DNA of 64,000 bases from Lentisphaeria bacterium (GTDB lineage Bacteria; Verrucomicrobiota; Lentisphaeria; Victivallales; Victivallaceae): the NCBI GenBank assembly GCA_022009855.1, contig CP091727.1, positions 3,534,001-3,598,000 of the forward strand, given 5' to 3'. Positions 48,098-57,932 of the stretch are shown here, piece after piece. Below the pieces are notes generated by a model. The model searched no databases and was not told the DNA's origin. It saw only the letters and a program-made list of their open reading frames with translations. A program made the translations under genes and the position numbers. Each line of letters begins with the position of its first letter. Position 1 is the first letter of the stretch.

Positions 48098-49409
48098 ATG
48101 AGCCAGGAAAATGAGTCACTGCTGCGGTCGAACGGCGTCAGTTACGTGCTGCCGTTTATTTTGATCACTTCGTGTTTTGCCCTGTGGGGCTTCGCCAACG
48201 ACATCACCAATCCGATGGTGAAGGCGTTTTCGAAGATCTTCCGCATGAGCGTGACCGACGGAGCGCTGGTGCAGGTCGCCTTCTACGGCGGCTATTTCGC
48301 GATGGCGTTTCCAGCGGCGATGTTCATCCGCCGATTCTCCTACAAGGCGGGGATTCTGATGGGACTGGGGCTGTACGCGTTCGGCGCGCTGCTCTTCTTC
48401 CCGGCGAAGATGACCGGCGCCTACTATCCCTTTCTGCTCGCCTACTTCATTTTGACCTGCGGGCTGTCGTTTCTGGAGACCAGCGCCAACCCCTACATCC
48501 TCCTCGATGGGGCCGGAGGAGACCGCGACCCGTCGGTTGAATCTCGCTCAATCCTTCAATCCGATGGGGTCCCTGCTGGGGATGTTCGTTGCCATGCAGT
48601 TCATTCAGGCAAAGATGAATCCGCTTGACTCCGCCGAGCGCGCTTTGCTCAGCGATGCACAGTTTGAGGCGGTGAAGAATGCCGACCTCGCGGTGCTGAT
48701 CCGCCCCTATCTTCTGATCGGGCTGGTGATCTTCGCGCTCTTTCTGGTGATCTGGTTCGCCCGGATGCCCGCCAACAACGACCAGTCGCATGAGATCAAC
48801 TTTCTGCCGACGCTGAAGCGACTGTTGAAACTGCCCCGGTATCGTGAAGGTGTGATCGCTCAGTTTTTCTACATGGGAGCACAGATCATGTGCTGGACCT
48901 TCATTATCCAGTACGGAACCCGGATCTTCGTCGGACAGGGGATGGAGGAGCGGGCCGCTGAAGTGCTCTCCCAGAAGTACAATATTGCCGCGATGCTGAT
49001 CTTCTGCGTCAGCCGGTTCATCTGCACCTTTCTGCTTCGCTACCTCAACCCCGGCCGGCTGCTGATGATTCTTGCGGTGGCGGGCGGGATCTTTTCGCTC
49101 GGCACGGTGGTGTTTCAGGATATCCTGGGGCTCTATTCGCTGGTGGCGATCTCCGCCTGCATGTCGCTGATGTTCCCGACCATCTACGGCATTGCGCTCG
49201 AGGGGCTGGGCGACGATGCGAAATTCGGTGCCGCCGGTCTCATCATGGCGATTCTCGGTGGTTCGGTTCTGCCGCCCTTGCAGGCGCTGATCATCGACCT
49301 CGGTTCGGTCGGCGGATTCCCCGCGGTCAACCTCTCCTTTCTGCTGCCGCTGCTCTGCTTTGTGGTGGTGGCTCTCTACGGATTCCGGACCGGCAGGCAG
49401 AGCTGCTGA
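48098..49409 (+). CDS. FucP-type MFS sugar permease (one frameshift)
   Basis: About 437 residues and 12 predicted TM helices of the L-fucose:H+ symporter family. YVLPFILITSCFALWGFANDITNPM is typed by FALWGFANDITNP, then QVAFYGGYFAMAFPAAM, LSFLETSANPYIL, LNLAQSFNPMGSLLG and MSLMFPTIYGIALEGLGDDAKFGAAG. The family carries L-fucose, glucose, galactose and other sugars. Its place before uxuA suggests a uronate or xylan-derived substrate, but the GH29 gene elsewhere leaves fucose possible. A shift lies near 48508. Confidence 0.85.
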
Positions 49410-49564
49410 GTCGGCGATTTTACCGGATCTCTTCTCCGACGGAACGCGGTGCGTGGTTTCGCCGGAGATTTTTTTGATCATTTTCTGAATTCCTTCTTGA
49501 TTTTATTGCGAAAACTGATATTATATTTTAAAATAATAAAAACAATTATTCAAATGTGAATAAA

Positions 49565-50307
49565 ATGCAAAACAACATCATTCCTGCCGTGGAGAAAACG
49601 GTGGCGATTTTGAACCATCTGGGCAATCGGAACGGCGGAGCGACACAGGCGGAACTTGCGGCGGAGCTTGACATTACCCCCGAGCACTTGTTATCGGATA
49701 CTGCAGACGCTGCTGGCGGCGGATTTCGTCCGCAAGGGGGCGGGGGGGCGTTACGATCTCTCCAACGGGCTTGCGCCGGTGGTGCGCAAACTTTCCGACT
49801 TCACGGCACGGTTCAGCGTGGTTCAGCCGGTGCTCGACCGTCTTGCGGCGGAGACCGGACTTTGCTGCAAACTCTCGATTCGGCAGGGAGGGACCAGGTT
49901 TCGATTCTGCGGGCGGAGTCGCCGCGGCCGATGGCGGTTTCCGGCAAGATCGGGGTGCACTTTCCGATCATCGAGGGATCGGTCGGGGCGGCTTTGCTGG
50001 CGGATGCTTCGACGGGAGAGATTCGGGAGCTCGCCGCAGGCTGCGCCGTTCCGGTGGCCGAAAGAAATCACGCGGAACTGGTGCTCGCGGGGTGGAGGCA
50101 ATCCGGCGGCACGGTTACTGTTTCAACGCCGGGAAGAACCGCTGGCGGGTCGATGCGCTTTCGGTTCCGGTTCGGGATACGGAAGGAAATGTGATCGCCG
50201 CGCTGACGCTGCTCGGCAGTGACGCCGACTTCACCGGCGACCAGGAACAGGCGCTTGCTTCCGCGGTGCGGCGCGCCGCACGGGAGTGTGCAAAACTTTG
50301 CGGTTGA
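49565..50307 (+). CDS. IclR family transcriptional regulator (about three frameshifts)
   Basis: About 248 residues. The N-terminal winged helix has AVEKTVAILNHLG, ATQAELAAELDI and STCYRILQTLLAADFVRK. The IclR effector domain follows, with MAVSGKIGVHFPIIEGSVGAALLA and VDALSVPVRDTEGNVIAALTL. Shifts lie near 49690, 49895 and 50105. The upstream region is very AT-rich with TTGATT-16-TATTAT and a 12-base palindrome TATTTTAAAATA (49524-49535). It probably controls the following hexuronate genes. Confidence 0.8.
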
Positions 50308-50336
50308 ATATTATTTCAGCGTTTTCAGGAGGAACC

Positions 50337-51659
50337 ATGAGCCAGAAGATTGATCCAGCAACATTGAAAATCACCGACATGCGGTTTGCCGACATCGACG
50401 GCGCGCCGAAGCGGTGTACATTGCTCAAACTCTACACCAATCAGGGACTGATCGGGTACGGTGAGGTGCGTGACGCCTCCAGCCGCACCTACGCCGCGAT
50501 GCTCAAGAGCCGCATTCTCGGTGAGAATCCCTGCAACATCGACAAGATTTTCCGTCGGATCAAACAGTTCGGCGGGCCGTCCCGACAGGCGGGGGGCGTC
50601 TGCGGCATTGAAGTTGCGCTGTGGGACCTCGCCGGCAAGGCGTGGGGGGTCCCGGTCTGGCAGCTGCTGGGCGGGAAATTCCGCGACCGGGTGCGAGTTT
50701 ACTGCGACACCGATTCCGAAGGCGGTGGGCGCGACATGGGCCGGGCATTGGTCGACCGGATGAAACAGGGATACACCTTCCTCAAGATGGATCTCGGAAT
50801 CGAACTCCTGATGGAGCTGGAAGGGTGTCTCTCCGCGCCGCTCGGTTTCCTGGAGAAGATGCGCGAATACAAGCAGACCGTCTTCTCCACGCCGCACGGT
50901 TCGATCGATCCGCGGGCGATGCGCGGCGAGGCCTACGACCTCTTCAACACCGCGCACGGATTCACCGGCATCCATCTCACCGAGAAGGGATTGGACTATC
51001 TCGACCAGTATATGGCCGACGTGCGCAAAGTGACCGGATACGAGATTCCGATCGCGATCGACCATCTCGGACACATTCCGGTGGAGGATTGCATCCGGCT
51101 GGCCCGGCGGCTGGAGAAGTACAATCTCGCCTGGATGGAGGACCCGGTGCCGTGGCAGTGGCATGACCAGTACCGGCGCATCGCGGCGGCGACCACCGTT
51201 CCGCTCGGCACCGGAGAGGACATCTACCTCAAGGAGAATTTCCGGCCGCTGCTGGAATCCGGCGCGCTGGCGGTGGTTCATCCGGATGTGCTTACCGCGG
51301 GCGGCATTCTTGAGACACACAAGATCGGCGACATGGCCGAGGAGTACGGTGTGCAGATGGCGATTCACATGGCGGAGAGTCCGATCGCCTGCCTGGCGGC
51401 GGTTCACGTCGCCGCCGCCACTCGGAACTTCATGGCGCTCGAAGTTCATTCGGTGGATGTGCCGTGGTGGCCCGACCTCATCGCGCCGCGTCTGGAGATC
51501 CGCGATGGATTCATCGCGGTGCCCGACGTGCCCGGTCTCGGCATCGAAGCGCTGAATGAGTCGCTGATCAGCGAAAAGCTCCACCCCGACTTCCCCGAGG
51601 CGTGGGCGCCGACGGCGGAGTGGGACAAGGAGTGGGCCAACGACCGCCAGTGGAGTTGA
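50337..51659 (+). CDS. Enolase-superfamily sugar-acid dehydratase
   Basis: An intact 440-residue mandelate racemase/muconate lactonizing enzyme family member. The capping domain has GYGEVRDASSRTYAA. The barrel has metal ligands in PIAIDHLG (Asp), AWMEDPVPW (Glu) and LGTGEDIYL (Glu), plus VQMAIHMAESP carrying a likely catalytic His. The family dehydrates sugar acids such as mannonate, galactonate or fuconate to 2-keto-3-deoxy acids. The substrate is not certain; a uronate-derived acid is suggested by its neighbour uxuA. AGGAGG precedes ATG 50337. Confidence 0.85.
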   Translation: MSQKIDPATLKITDMRFADIDGAPKRCTLLKLYTNQGLIGYGEVRDASSRTYAAMLKSRILGENPCNIDKIFRRIKQFGGPSRQAGGVCGIEVALWDLAGKAWGVPVWQLLGGKFRDRVRVYCDTDSEGGGRDMGRALVDRMKQGYTFLKMDLGIELLMELEGCLSAPLGFLEKMREYKQTVFSTPHGSIDPRAMRGEAYDLFNTAHGFTGIHLTEKGLDYLDQYMADVRKVTGYEIPIAIDHLGHIPVEDCIRLARRLEKYNLAWMEDPVPWQWHDQYRRIAAATTVPLGTGEDIYLKENFRPLLESGALAVVHPDVLTAGGILETHKIGDMAEEYGVQMAIHMAESPIACLAAVHVAAATRNFMALEVHSVDVPWWPDLIAPRLEIRDGFIAVPDVPGLGIEALNESLISEKLHPDFPEAWAPTAEWDKEWANDRQWS

Positions 51660-51679
51660 TGAAAGAGGACGGACGCAAA

Positions 51680-52646
51680 ATGAAACTCGGATTGATGCTG
51701 CCGGTCAAACCGGATATCCGCTGGGTTCTGGCGCGGCAGGTCGGGGTGGAATATGCGATCACCAAGGCCGCCCCCGAGCTGTCGGGCCAGCTGCCGCCGT
51801 GGGACTTCGAATCGCTGCGCAGCGTGAAGGCGCGATTTGCGGAGCAGGGGTTCCGGCTGTGGGCGCTGGAGGGGGGATGAATTCGATATGAGCCGGATCA
51901 AGCTCGGGTTGCCCGGGCGCGATGAGGATATCGAGCATTACCGTATGATGCTGAAGAATATGGGCCGTCTCGAAATTCCTCTGCTCTGCCTCAACTTCAT
52001 GGCCGGAGTCGGCTGGTACCGCACCCGGGTGGATCTGCCGGAGCGGGGAGGGGCGCTGACCAGTGAATTTGATCGCGCCGCAATGCCGCCGGAACCGGAA
52101 CTGAAGCTCTCGCATGAGGAGTTATGGAGCAACTTCGAGTATTTCATCCGCGCGGTGATTCCGGCGGCGGAAGAGGCCGGGGTGAAAATGGGGCTGCATC
52201 CGGATGATCCGCCGATCGACCGGCTCTGCGGCTACCCGCGTATTCTGACCAGTGCCGCGGCATTCCGGCGCGCGCTGGCGCTGGCGGAAAGTCCCAATCT
52301 GGGGGTGACCTTCTGTCAGGCGAACTTCCGGGCGATGGGGGAGGATGTTCCGGCGCTGATCGAGGAATTCTGCCGAAAAAAGCAACTTTTCTTCTTCCAC
52401 TTCCGCGATATCGAAGGAACAGCGGAGCATTTCCGCGAAACCTTCCATGACAACGGACCGACCGATATGGCGAAGCTGTTGAAGCTTTTGAAAGAGAATG
52501 GATTTGACGGGATTCTCCGCCCGGATCATACGCCGACGATGGCGACTGAGGAGAACTGTGAACCCGGCTATGCCATGCTGGGCAATCTATTTGCCGTCGG
52601 ATATATCCGTGGCATTCTGGATGCACTGAAAACCATTGAAAGATAA
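51680..52646 (+). CDS. uxuA: Mannonate dehydratase (one frameshift)
   Basis: About 322 residues of the UxuA family, which converts D-mannonate to 2-keto-3-deoxygluconate. Diagnostic segments are RIKLGLPGRDEDIEHYR, LCLNFMAGVGWYRT, GVKMGLHPDDPP, the metal-site histidine in FFFHFRDIEG, and GILRPDHTPTM. It is somewhat shorter than Escherichia coli UxuA (~394). A shift occurs in the G-run at 51871-51877. It follows the dehydratase by 20 bases and precedes GH10 by nine. Confidence 0.9.
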
Positions 52647-52655
52647 AGGGATGGA

Positions 52656-54149
52656 ATGATGACAGAATATCGTAAACCCAACGTGTCGCAAGCGGAAATC
52701 AACGAAGCATTCGGCCCCGCCTATCGTGAACAGTGGAATGACAAGTTGCAGCAGCGGATCGATGCCGACATCGAGAAAAACCGCAAAGCGGAAGGGGAGT
52801 TTTCGCTGCCCGCTTCCGCTGCCGGGCGGGAGATTCAGGTCGAACAGATCTCGCACGATTTCATCTTCGGCGCTCACATCTTCAACTTCGATCAGCTGGG
52901 AACCGATGAGCGCAACCGCCGTTACAAGGAGTTGTATGGGACACTGTTCAACTCCGCAACGATCGCCTTCTACTGGAAGCAGCTGGAGCTGGAGGAGGGG
53001 CATCCCCGCTTCCAGCCCGAATACCGTGACACCGCCGATTTCTGGAACCACTGCCCGAATCCGAACTCTCAGCCGCACTGGCGCCGTCCCGCCACCGATC
53101 CGGTGGTGGAGTTCTGTCTCTCGAAAGGAATCCGGCTTCATGGACACACGCTGGTCTGGGGCAACAACCGCTGGCAGATTCCAGAGTGGCTGATTGGGCG
53201 GATGCCTCTCCATTTTCTCAAGAAGGCCAATCTGGAGCAAAATCCATCGGATGGCACTTTGGAGTGTCAGGCTACCGCGTACCCCTTTGAGGAGATGTCT
53301 GCTGACGAGATGGCGGAGGCGATGCCGGAATACACCACGTTGCTTAACGTTCTTACTGCGAAGCGGATCATGGAGATCGCCGTACGGTACGGCGACAAGA
53401 TCGACAGCTGGGATGTGGTCAACGAGAGCGCCACCGATTTCGGGAAGGGGCGAATGGTCCCCGGTTCGAAGCTGTGCAAGAGCTGGTATGGCCCGATGCC
53501 GGGCGACTATACCTATCGGGCATTCAAAATCGCCGAGAGCGTTTTCCCGGAAAAGGCGAAGCTGAACATCAACGACTATAACCTCTCCGAAGATTACCTT
53601 CAACAGGTGTGCGACCTCCGCCGCCGGGGCTGCAAGGTTGACATCATGGGCGCGCAGATGCATCTCTTCAATCCGCAGATCTGTCTGGATATCGCCGCCG
53701 GAAAAGATCTGCGGCAGAGCCCGGAGACGGTTCGCGAAACGATGGCGCGAATCGGTCGGGCGGGATTGCCGATCCACCTGTCGGAGATCACCATCACCTC
53801 TCCGGGCGGCGATCGCCGCGGCGAGATCGTTCAGGCCGGAATCGCCCGCAACCTCTACCGGCTTTGGTTCAGCCTCGCTCCGATGATGGGCATCACCTGG
53901 TGGAACGTGGTCGACGGCTGCGGCGCGCCGGGCGAGCCGGCGGTCTCCGGATTGTTCACCCGCGATATGGAGCCGAAGCTCTCCTATTTCGCGCTCAACG
54001 ATCTCATCCATCACGAATGGCACACGAGTATGTCGTGCCGCGCGGACCGCGAGGGCAGGGCGGTGTTCCGGGGATTCCGGGGCCGTTACCGTCTGAGCTG
54101 GACATCCGCGGAAGGCAAGGCGGAGTCGATGGAATGTCATCTGAAATAA
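52656..54149 (+). CDS. GH10 endo-beta-1,4-xylanase, cytoplasmic
   Basis: An intact protein of about 497 residues. An N-terminal small beta domain precedes the GH10 barrel. HDFIFGAHIFNFDQ begins the barrel, RLHGHTLVWGNNRWQIPEWL is the family WxxxxPxW region, the acid/base Glu is in DSWDVVNESATDF, and the nucleophile Glu is in LPIHLSEITIT. GITWWNVVDG and SGLFTRDMEPKLSYFAL follow. No signal peptide, so it probably cuts imported xylo-oligosaccharides, possibly glucuronic-acid-substituted ones, matching uxuA next door. It is the last gene before the mobile block. Confidence 0.93.
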   Translation: MMTEYRKPNVSQAEINEAFGPAYREQWNDKLQQRIDADIEKNRKAEGEFSLPASAAGREIQVEQISHDFIFGAHIFNFDQLGTDERNRRYKELYGTLFNSATIAFYWKQLELEEGHPRFQPEYRDTADFWNHCPNPNSQPHWRRPATDPVVEFCLSKGIRLHGHTLVWGNNRWQIPEWLIGRMPLHFLKKANLEQNPSDGTLECQATAYPFEEMSADEMAEAMPEYTTLLNVLTAKRIMEIAVRYGDKIDSWDVVNESATDFGKGRMVPGSKLCKSWYGPMPGDYTYRAFKIAESVFPEKAKLNINDYNLSEDYLQQVCDLRRRGCKVDIMGAQMHLFNPQICLDIAAGKDLRQSPETVRETMARIGRAGLPIHLSEITITSPGGDRRGEIVQAGIARNLYRLWFSLAPMMGITWWNVVDGCGAPGEPAVSGLFTRDMEPKLSYFALNDLIHHEWHTSMSCRADREGRAVFRGFRGRYRLSWTSAEGKAESMECHLK

Positions 54150-54164
54150 CACTCATACAACACA

Positions 54165-54171
54165 AGGAGAT
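54165..54171 (+). repeat. Left AGGAGAT copy flanking the mobile block
   Basis: AGGAGAT occurs at 54165-54171, 16 bases after the GH10 stop, and again at 57151-57157 just before the RraA-like gene. It may be a target duplication or two ordinary Shine-Dalgarno sites. Confidence 0.5.
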
Positions 54172-54561
54172 GGTATGATAAATAGCTGACGTTCGCGGTT
54201 TCTGCTTGCGGCGTGTAATTTATGGCGATTAACTTACACGTATGGAAGCGGACAGGTTGCAGACTGAATATTTATTTGAGGCGCCTCCGAGAAGAGGATG
54301 ACCCCGGAAAGGAGATTAGTCAGATCTGCAAACCAGAGCGCCACCGTAGAGAGCGATGTTAATTCGACTACTCATGACTCGTGCGAAATAAGAGAAAAAC
54401 GTTGACTCGGCGACGAGCCGGAACCTGATTTGCGGCGGAAACGCTGAGAAAATTTTGTTTGGCGGTAAAAACGGCCCGAAAGGCCGGATTTGGTACTGAA
54501 AACTTGAAAATTTAGGCGTAAGCCATCCTGCATTGGCAACAATGCGTGTTGTTTGACAAAT

Positions 54562-55882
54562 TTACTTTTTATGACAGGCGAAGCTAAGCGGCGTCGGCAA
54601 AGTTTTGTAGCAACGGATTTTATCCGGTTGCTCCAGAACCAACGCGGCGGCCACGGCGGTTAAGCTCAGAGTCAAGTGCGCGATGGTCATCTGGTTGCGG
54701 ATGGCGCGGTATTTGTACTGCGACATTTCCTCGACTTCGCGAGGCCCGAGGCGGGAGAAATAACGTTCCGCTTCAGTCCGGCATTTATAGGTGTCCTTAA
54801 AGCGTTTCGACTCTCTGGGCACCTGGCTGCGATGATCATCGGTAATGTCGATATAGGCGGTACAGCCGTAACATTTGCCGGTACAGAAATGGTCATGGTC
54901 GATTGGGCATTGCGGCGGTAAAGCGGCCTTTTCCCGTTTGGTCCCGGCGACAATCGGACAACGAAATTTCTTTGCGGGTTCGGGCTCCATCCGGGCTGAT
55001 GCCGTAAAATTTCATTTCCAGACCGGCCTGACACAGCGGCAGTCCGTGCGGCCCCACGGTTTTGTCCGGCTGCTGATTGCGGCGGTTCAACGGAATGAAC
55101 GGTTCGGCTTTAAGTTTTTCGACAATGAAGTTATAAAGTTCGCGGTCATCGTATCCGGCATCGCCGAGAAAGATGCGCCCTTTTTTCTGACCGTAGATTC
55201 GCACGAACTTTTTCAGTAGCGCCTTGGCTACTTTGCCGTCGGTGCGGTTGTTCGGCAGGGTAACTTCGATAAGAGGAATACCCTCACCGCTGAGCAGGAC
55301 GTGGGTACGGTAGCCCCAGAACCAGGTAAAGGTTTTCTTCTTATCGCCACTCGGTTGTTTGATGTAGGAATAATAACTGAGCGTTGCCATGGGATTGCGC
55401 TTGATCTTGGTGGCTTTGTCGAGCTTACGGTTGGGATTCTTGGGATTGTTGTGCTTGGTGTTGGCCTTGATCGGTTTAGAATCGGCCATAATGACCTCCA
55501 GCGTGGCGATGCCTTTTTCAACCAGCAGTTTGCCGGAAGTATGAAAAAAGTTTCGATTTCGGAGTTATTCGTATCGGTCAGGAAGCGCGAAAAACGGGAC
55601 GCATCGGGAATCCGGCCTGGGTTGAAACCGCACATTTCGGCAAGGATCGGACGGCTTTCCAGATCCCGGACCAGGTCGGAAATGCATTTGATGTGAGCCG
55701 ATTGTTTGTAGATCAGCGCCTTGAAATAGGCGGAACGCCGATAGCCACGGCGGCCGAGTTCGGGAAAATCCGGCTGGTCGTAGATCAGATCGAAAGCGCG
55801 GAAAAGTGCATCGTATTTTTTTCAGGAATGGGCACGAATCGATTAGGCCGTAGTAGTCATAAAACAGTGAATTTTGCATCAT
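54562..55882 (-). CDS. DDE transposase, IS4/IS5/IS1182-like (three frameshifts)
   Basis: About 440 residues. An N-terminal DUF772-like domain begins MMQNSLFYDYYG and LIDSCPFLKK. The DDE catalytic core has the first Asp in VIMADSKPIK, the second in RIFLGDAGYDDREL, and the Glu in YKCRTEAERYFSR. A cysteine-rich insert CPIDHDHFCTGKCYGC lies before the third acid. Shifts occur at an A7 run near 55819, near 55545 and near 54985. No confident terminal inverted repeats were found. Activity is doubtful as read. Confidence 0.8.
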
Positions 55883-56097
55883 ATTTTTCCTCTTTTTGAG
55901 TGGTTAATTGTTGTCCCGCAAGATATTACAATATATCACCAAGAGGAGGAATTTTCAAGGGCAAACGACTCAAAAGTCGTTAATTATAAAGCGTTTAACG
56001 CATTACGCAGAACACATTCGACTACTCTGTATAGGAGGATGGTGAGGCCGTGACAGCAGTTCCGCTTCGATTCGTGAAAAACGAATGGAGGCTGACG
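55883..56097 (+). ncRNA. Structured left-end region of the IS110 element, candidate bridge RNA
   Basis: A 215-base noncoding stretch upstream of the IS110 transposase. It contains perfect hairpins AACGACT-CAAA-AGTCGTT (55964-55981), GCGTT-T-AACGC (55991-56001) and ATTCGT-GAAAA-ACGAAT (56070-56086). IS110-group elements encode a bridge RNA in this position, whereas only ~35 bases lie on the 3' side. The RNA itself is inferred, not seen. Confidence 0.4.
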
Positions 56098-57117
56098 ATG
56101 ATGACAAGTTTTGTGGGAGTGGATTTGCACCGGAACAACTTCACGTATTGTATCCGGGAAAACGGCGAGGAGAAGAAAATCGGCAAGTGCGAAATCAGTG
56201 AGTTGAAAGGTTTTGCTTCACTGCTCGGAAAGGATACTGCCATGGCGGTGGAAGCGACCGGCAACACATTTATGTTTTGCCGGTTCCTGAAAGCTCATGT
56301 GGGACGGCTCGTCGTAGTAAATCCCTCACAGTTCAAAGTGATCAGCACGTCCACGAAAAAGACGGACAAGCATGACGCGAAAATATTGGCGGAGTTTCTG
56401 GAAAAGGATATGCTTCCGGAGGTAAGAATGAAAGACGATTTACAAGCGAAGATTTCAAGTTTGACGCAGACCAGGGAAAAGCTGGTTCAGTTGCGTACCG
56501 TCTTGAAAAACAAAGTCAATAATCTGCTGGCTGCCAATTTCATCGTTTTGAAGCGGGAGGAGTTGTCCACGGAGACCGGGCTTCGGAAAGCTTTGAGCTT
56601 TCACTTTGACCCAATCACCGATACGGAACTGTTCGTGGTCGTCGAACAAATTCGCAGCTTGAATCAAAGCATTGAAAAATTGGATAAGACGATTGAGGAT
56701 CATGGCAGTAAGATGGACGGCTTCAAGAATCTGAAATCCATTAAAGGAATCGGTTCGAAAGGGGCGGCAACTCTGCTCTCGACAATCGGCAATATCCATG
56801 ACTTCCGTTCTTCGAAACAGCTTGCGGCTTATATCGGAATCGTCCCGAGAGTAAGTAATTCAAATGATACGGTCTGTCATGGACGAATCACGAAGAACGG
56901 CAGCAAAATTGCACGAACCACATTGGTTCAATGTGCGCTGATCGCAAAACGATACAGCCCGTATCTCCATGCCTTTCATGAATCGGTTAAAAGTCGGCGG
57001 GGTGGAGCGAAAGCCAATATCGCCTTGGCTCGCAAATTCCTCGATATCGTGTATCGAACATTAAAAAACAACTGGATGTTTGAGGATTTTACTCAATTCA
57101 AACTCGTAAAAAATTGA
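56098..57117 (+). CDS. IS110 family transposase
   Basis: An intact 339-residue IS110 transposase. The RuvC-like DEDD domain has FVGVDLHRNNFTYC (first Asp), MAVEATGNT (Glu) and STKKTDKHDAKILAEFL (Asp pair). The C-terminal transposase_20 domain has LKSIKGIGSKGAATLLSTIG and a RITKNGSKIARTTLVQCA segment containing the conserved serine. GGAGG lies six bases before ATG 56098. It is the only intact transposase in the window and may be active. Confidence 0.95.
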   Translation: MMTSFVGVDLHRNNFTYCIRENGEEKKIGKCEISELKGFASLLGKDTAMAVEATGNTFMFCRFLKAHVGRLVVVNPSQFKVISTSTKKTDKHDAKILAEFLEKDMLPEVRMKDDLQAKISSLTQTREKLVQLRTVLKNKVNNLLAANFIVLKREELSTETGLRKALSFHFDPITDTELFVVVEQIRSLNQSIEKLDKTIEDHGSKMDGFKNLKSIKGIGSKGAATLLSTIGNIHDFRSSKQLAAYIGIVPRVSNSNDTVCHGRITKNGSKIARTTLVQCALIAKRYSPYLHAFHESVKSRRGGAKANIALARKFLDIVYRTLKNNWMFEDFTQFKLVKN

Positions 57118-57163
57118 GTTTTTCCCGGCATCGAAGTGGAATTTTATCATAGGAGATATGAAT

Positions 57164-57919
57164 ATGCCGTCCCTTCAGGACATGAAGCAGAAAGCCAAGG
57201 AAGCCGGACTGATGAAACTTGACCGGCTGATCGCCACCCGGCAGCGCATTCCGAACTGCGAACTGGCCATTCCGCTTGACGAACTCTGCGCCCGGTACGA
57301 GAAACTCTACACCGGCTGCATCAACGATGTACTCCGGGAGCTCTGCCTGCTCAACCAGAATCTGCCGTCGGAGATCATACCGCTGCGCGACGAGATGGTG
57401 GTCTGCGGCGAGGCGTTCACGGTCAAGAGTGCGCCGAATGTGATGATCGAAGGTGAAATGACCTTCCGCGCCCAGATGCTCGATGAGATGAAACCGGGCG
57501 GGCTGGTCGTCTGGGATACCTCGGAGGATACCGAAGCGTCGCTCTGGGGCGGCGTAATGACCGCCACCGCCATTTCGAAGGGAATCCGCGGCGCGGTGAT
57601 TTCCGGCGGCATTCGCGATACGAAACAGATTCTCGAACAGAAATTTCCGCTCTTTTACAAGTACCGGACCAGCAACGGCTCGCTCGGCCGCTGCATGATC
57701 ACCCACTATCAGGTGCCGATCCGAATCGGCAAGGTGACGGTCCGCCCCGGCGACATCATCTTCGGCGACATCGACGGAGTGCTCTGCATCCCGCGCGAAA
57801 TCGCCTGCGACGTGCTGCTGCGCGCCGAGGGAATCGAACGCAATGAACTGGATATCTTCTCCTGGGTCCGGCAGGGCGACACCATCTCCGAGATCATCGA
57901 AAAAGGCGGTTATTTCTAA
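57164..57919 (+). CDS. RraA-like family protein (aldolase/demethylmenaquinone methyltransferase-like)
   Basis: An intact protein of about 251 residues. It has the RraA fold signature: YTGCINDVLREL, CGEAFTVKSAP, LWGGVMTATAISKGIRGAVISGGIRD and RPGDIIFGDIDGVLCIPRE. Related enzymes are 4-hydroxy-4-methyl-2-oxoglutarate aldolases or oxaloacetate decarboxylases. Beside uxuA and an SDR it may handle a keto acid. ATG 57164 is preferred to 57158 because the AGGAGAT site then has normal spacing. The mobile block separates it from the operon promoter. Confidence 0.85.
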   Translation: MPSLQDMKQKAKEAGLMKLDRLIATRQRIPNCELAIPLDELCARYEKLYTGCINDVLRELCLLNQNLPSEIIPLRDEMVVCGEAFTVKSAPNVMIEGEMTFRAQMLDEMKPGGLVVWDTSEDTEASLWGGVMTATAISKGIRGAVISGGIRDTKQILEQKFPLFYKYRTSNGSLGRCMITHYQVPIRIGKVTVRPGDIIFGDIDGVLCIPREIACDVLLRAEGIERNELDIFSWVRQGDTISEIIEKGGYF

Positions 57920-57932
57920 AAAGGTGTGCGCG

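Larger units (their letters stand above)
54172..57150. mobile_element. Composite mobile block (DDE transposase plus IS110) splitting the operon
   Basis: A 2,979-base stretch between the two AGGAGAT copies, with a minus-strand DDE transposase and a plus-strand IS110 transposase. The bases 54172-54561 hold no gene. They contain a hairpin CGTGTAA-N15-TTACACG (54212-54240) and a 12-base motif ATTCGACTACTC (54362-54373) repeated at 56016-56027. Near the ends TATGATAAA (54174-54182) and TTTATCATA (57143-57151) are inverted copies. Exact boundaries of the two elements are not resolved. Confidence 0.6.

Noticed and set aside
50325..51584. Minus-strand open frame opposite the enolase-superfamily gene
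   Set aside because: Shadow of a well-supported plus-strand gene, with no motifs.
55810..55830. Programmed frameshift at the A7 run in the DDE transposase
   Set aside because: The correct continuation needs a +1 shift, whereas classical IS slippage on A7 is -1, and two further shifts occur outside slippery runs. Sequence error is simpler.
54174..57151. TATGATAAA/TTTATCATA as the terminal inverted repeats of one transposon
   Set aside because: They are nine bases long, do not sit directly against the AGGAGAT repeats on the left side, and two different transposase types lie between. Kept only as a note.
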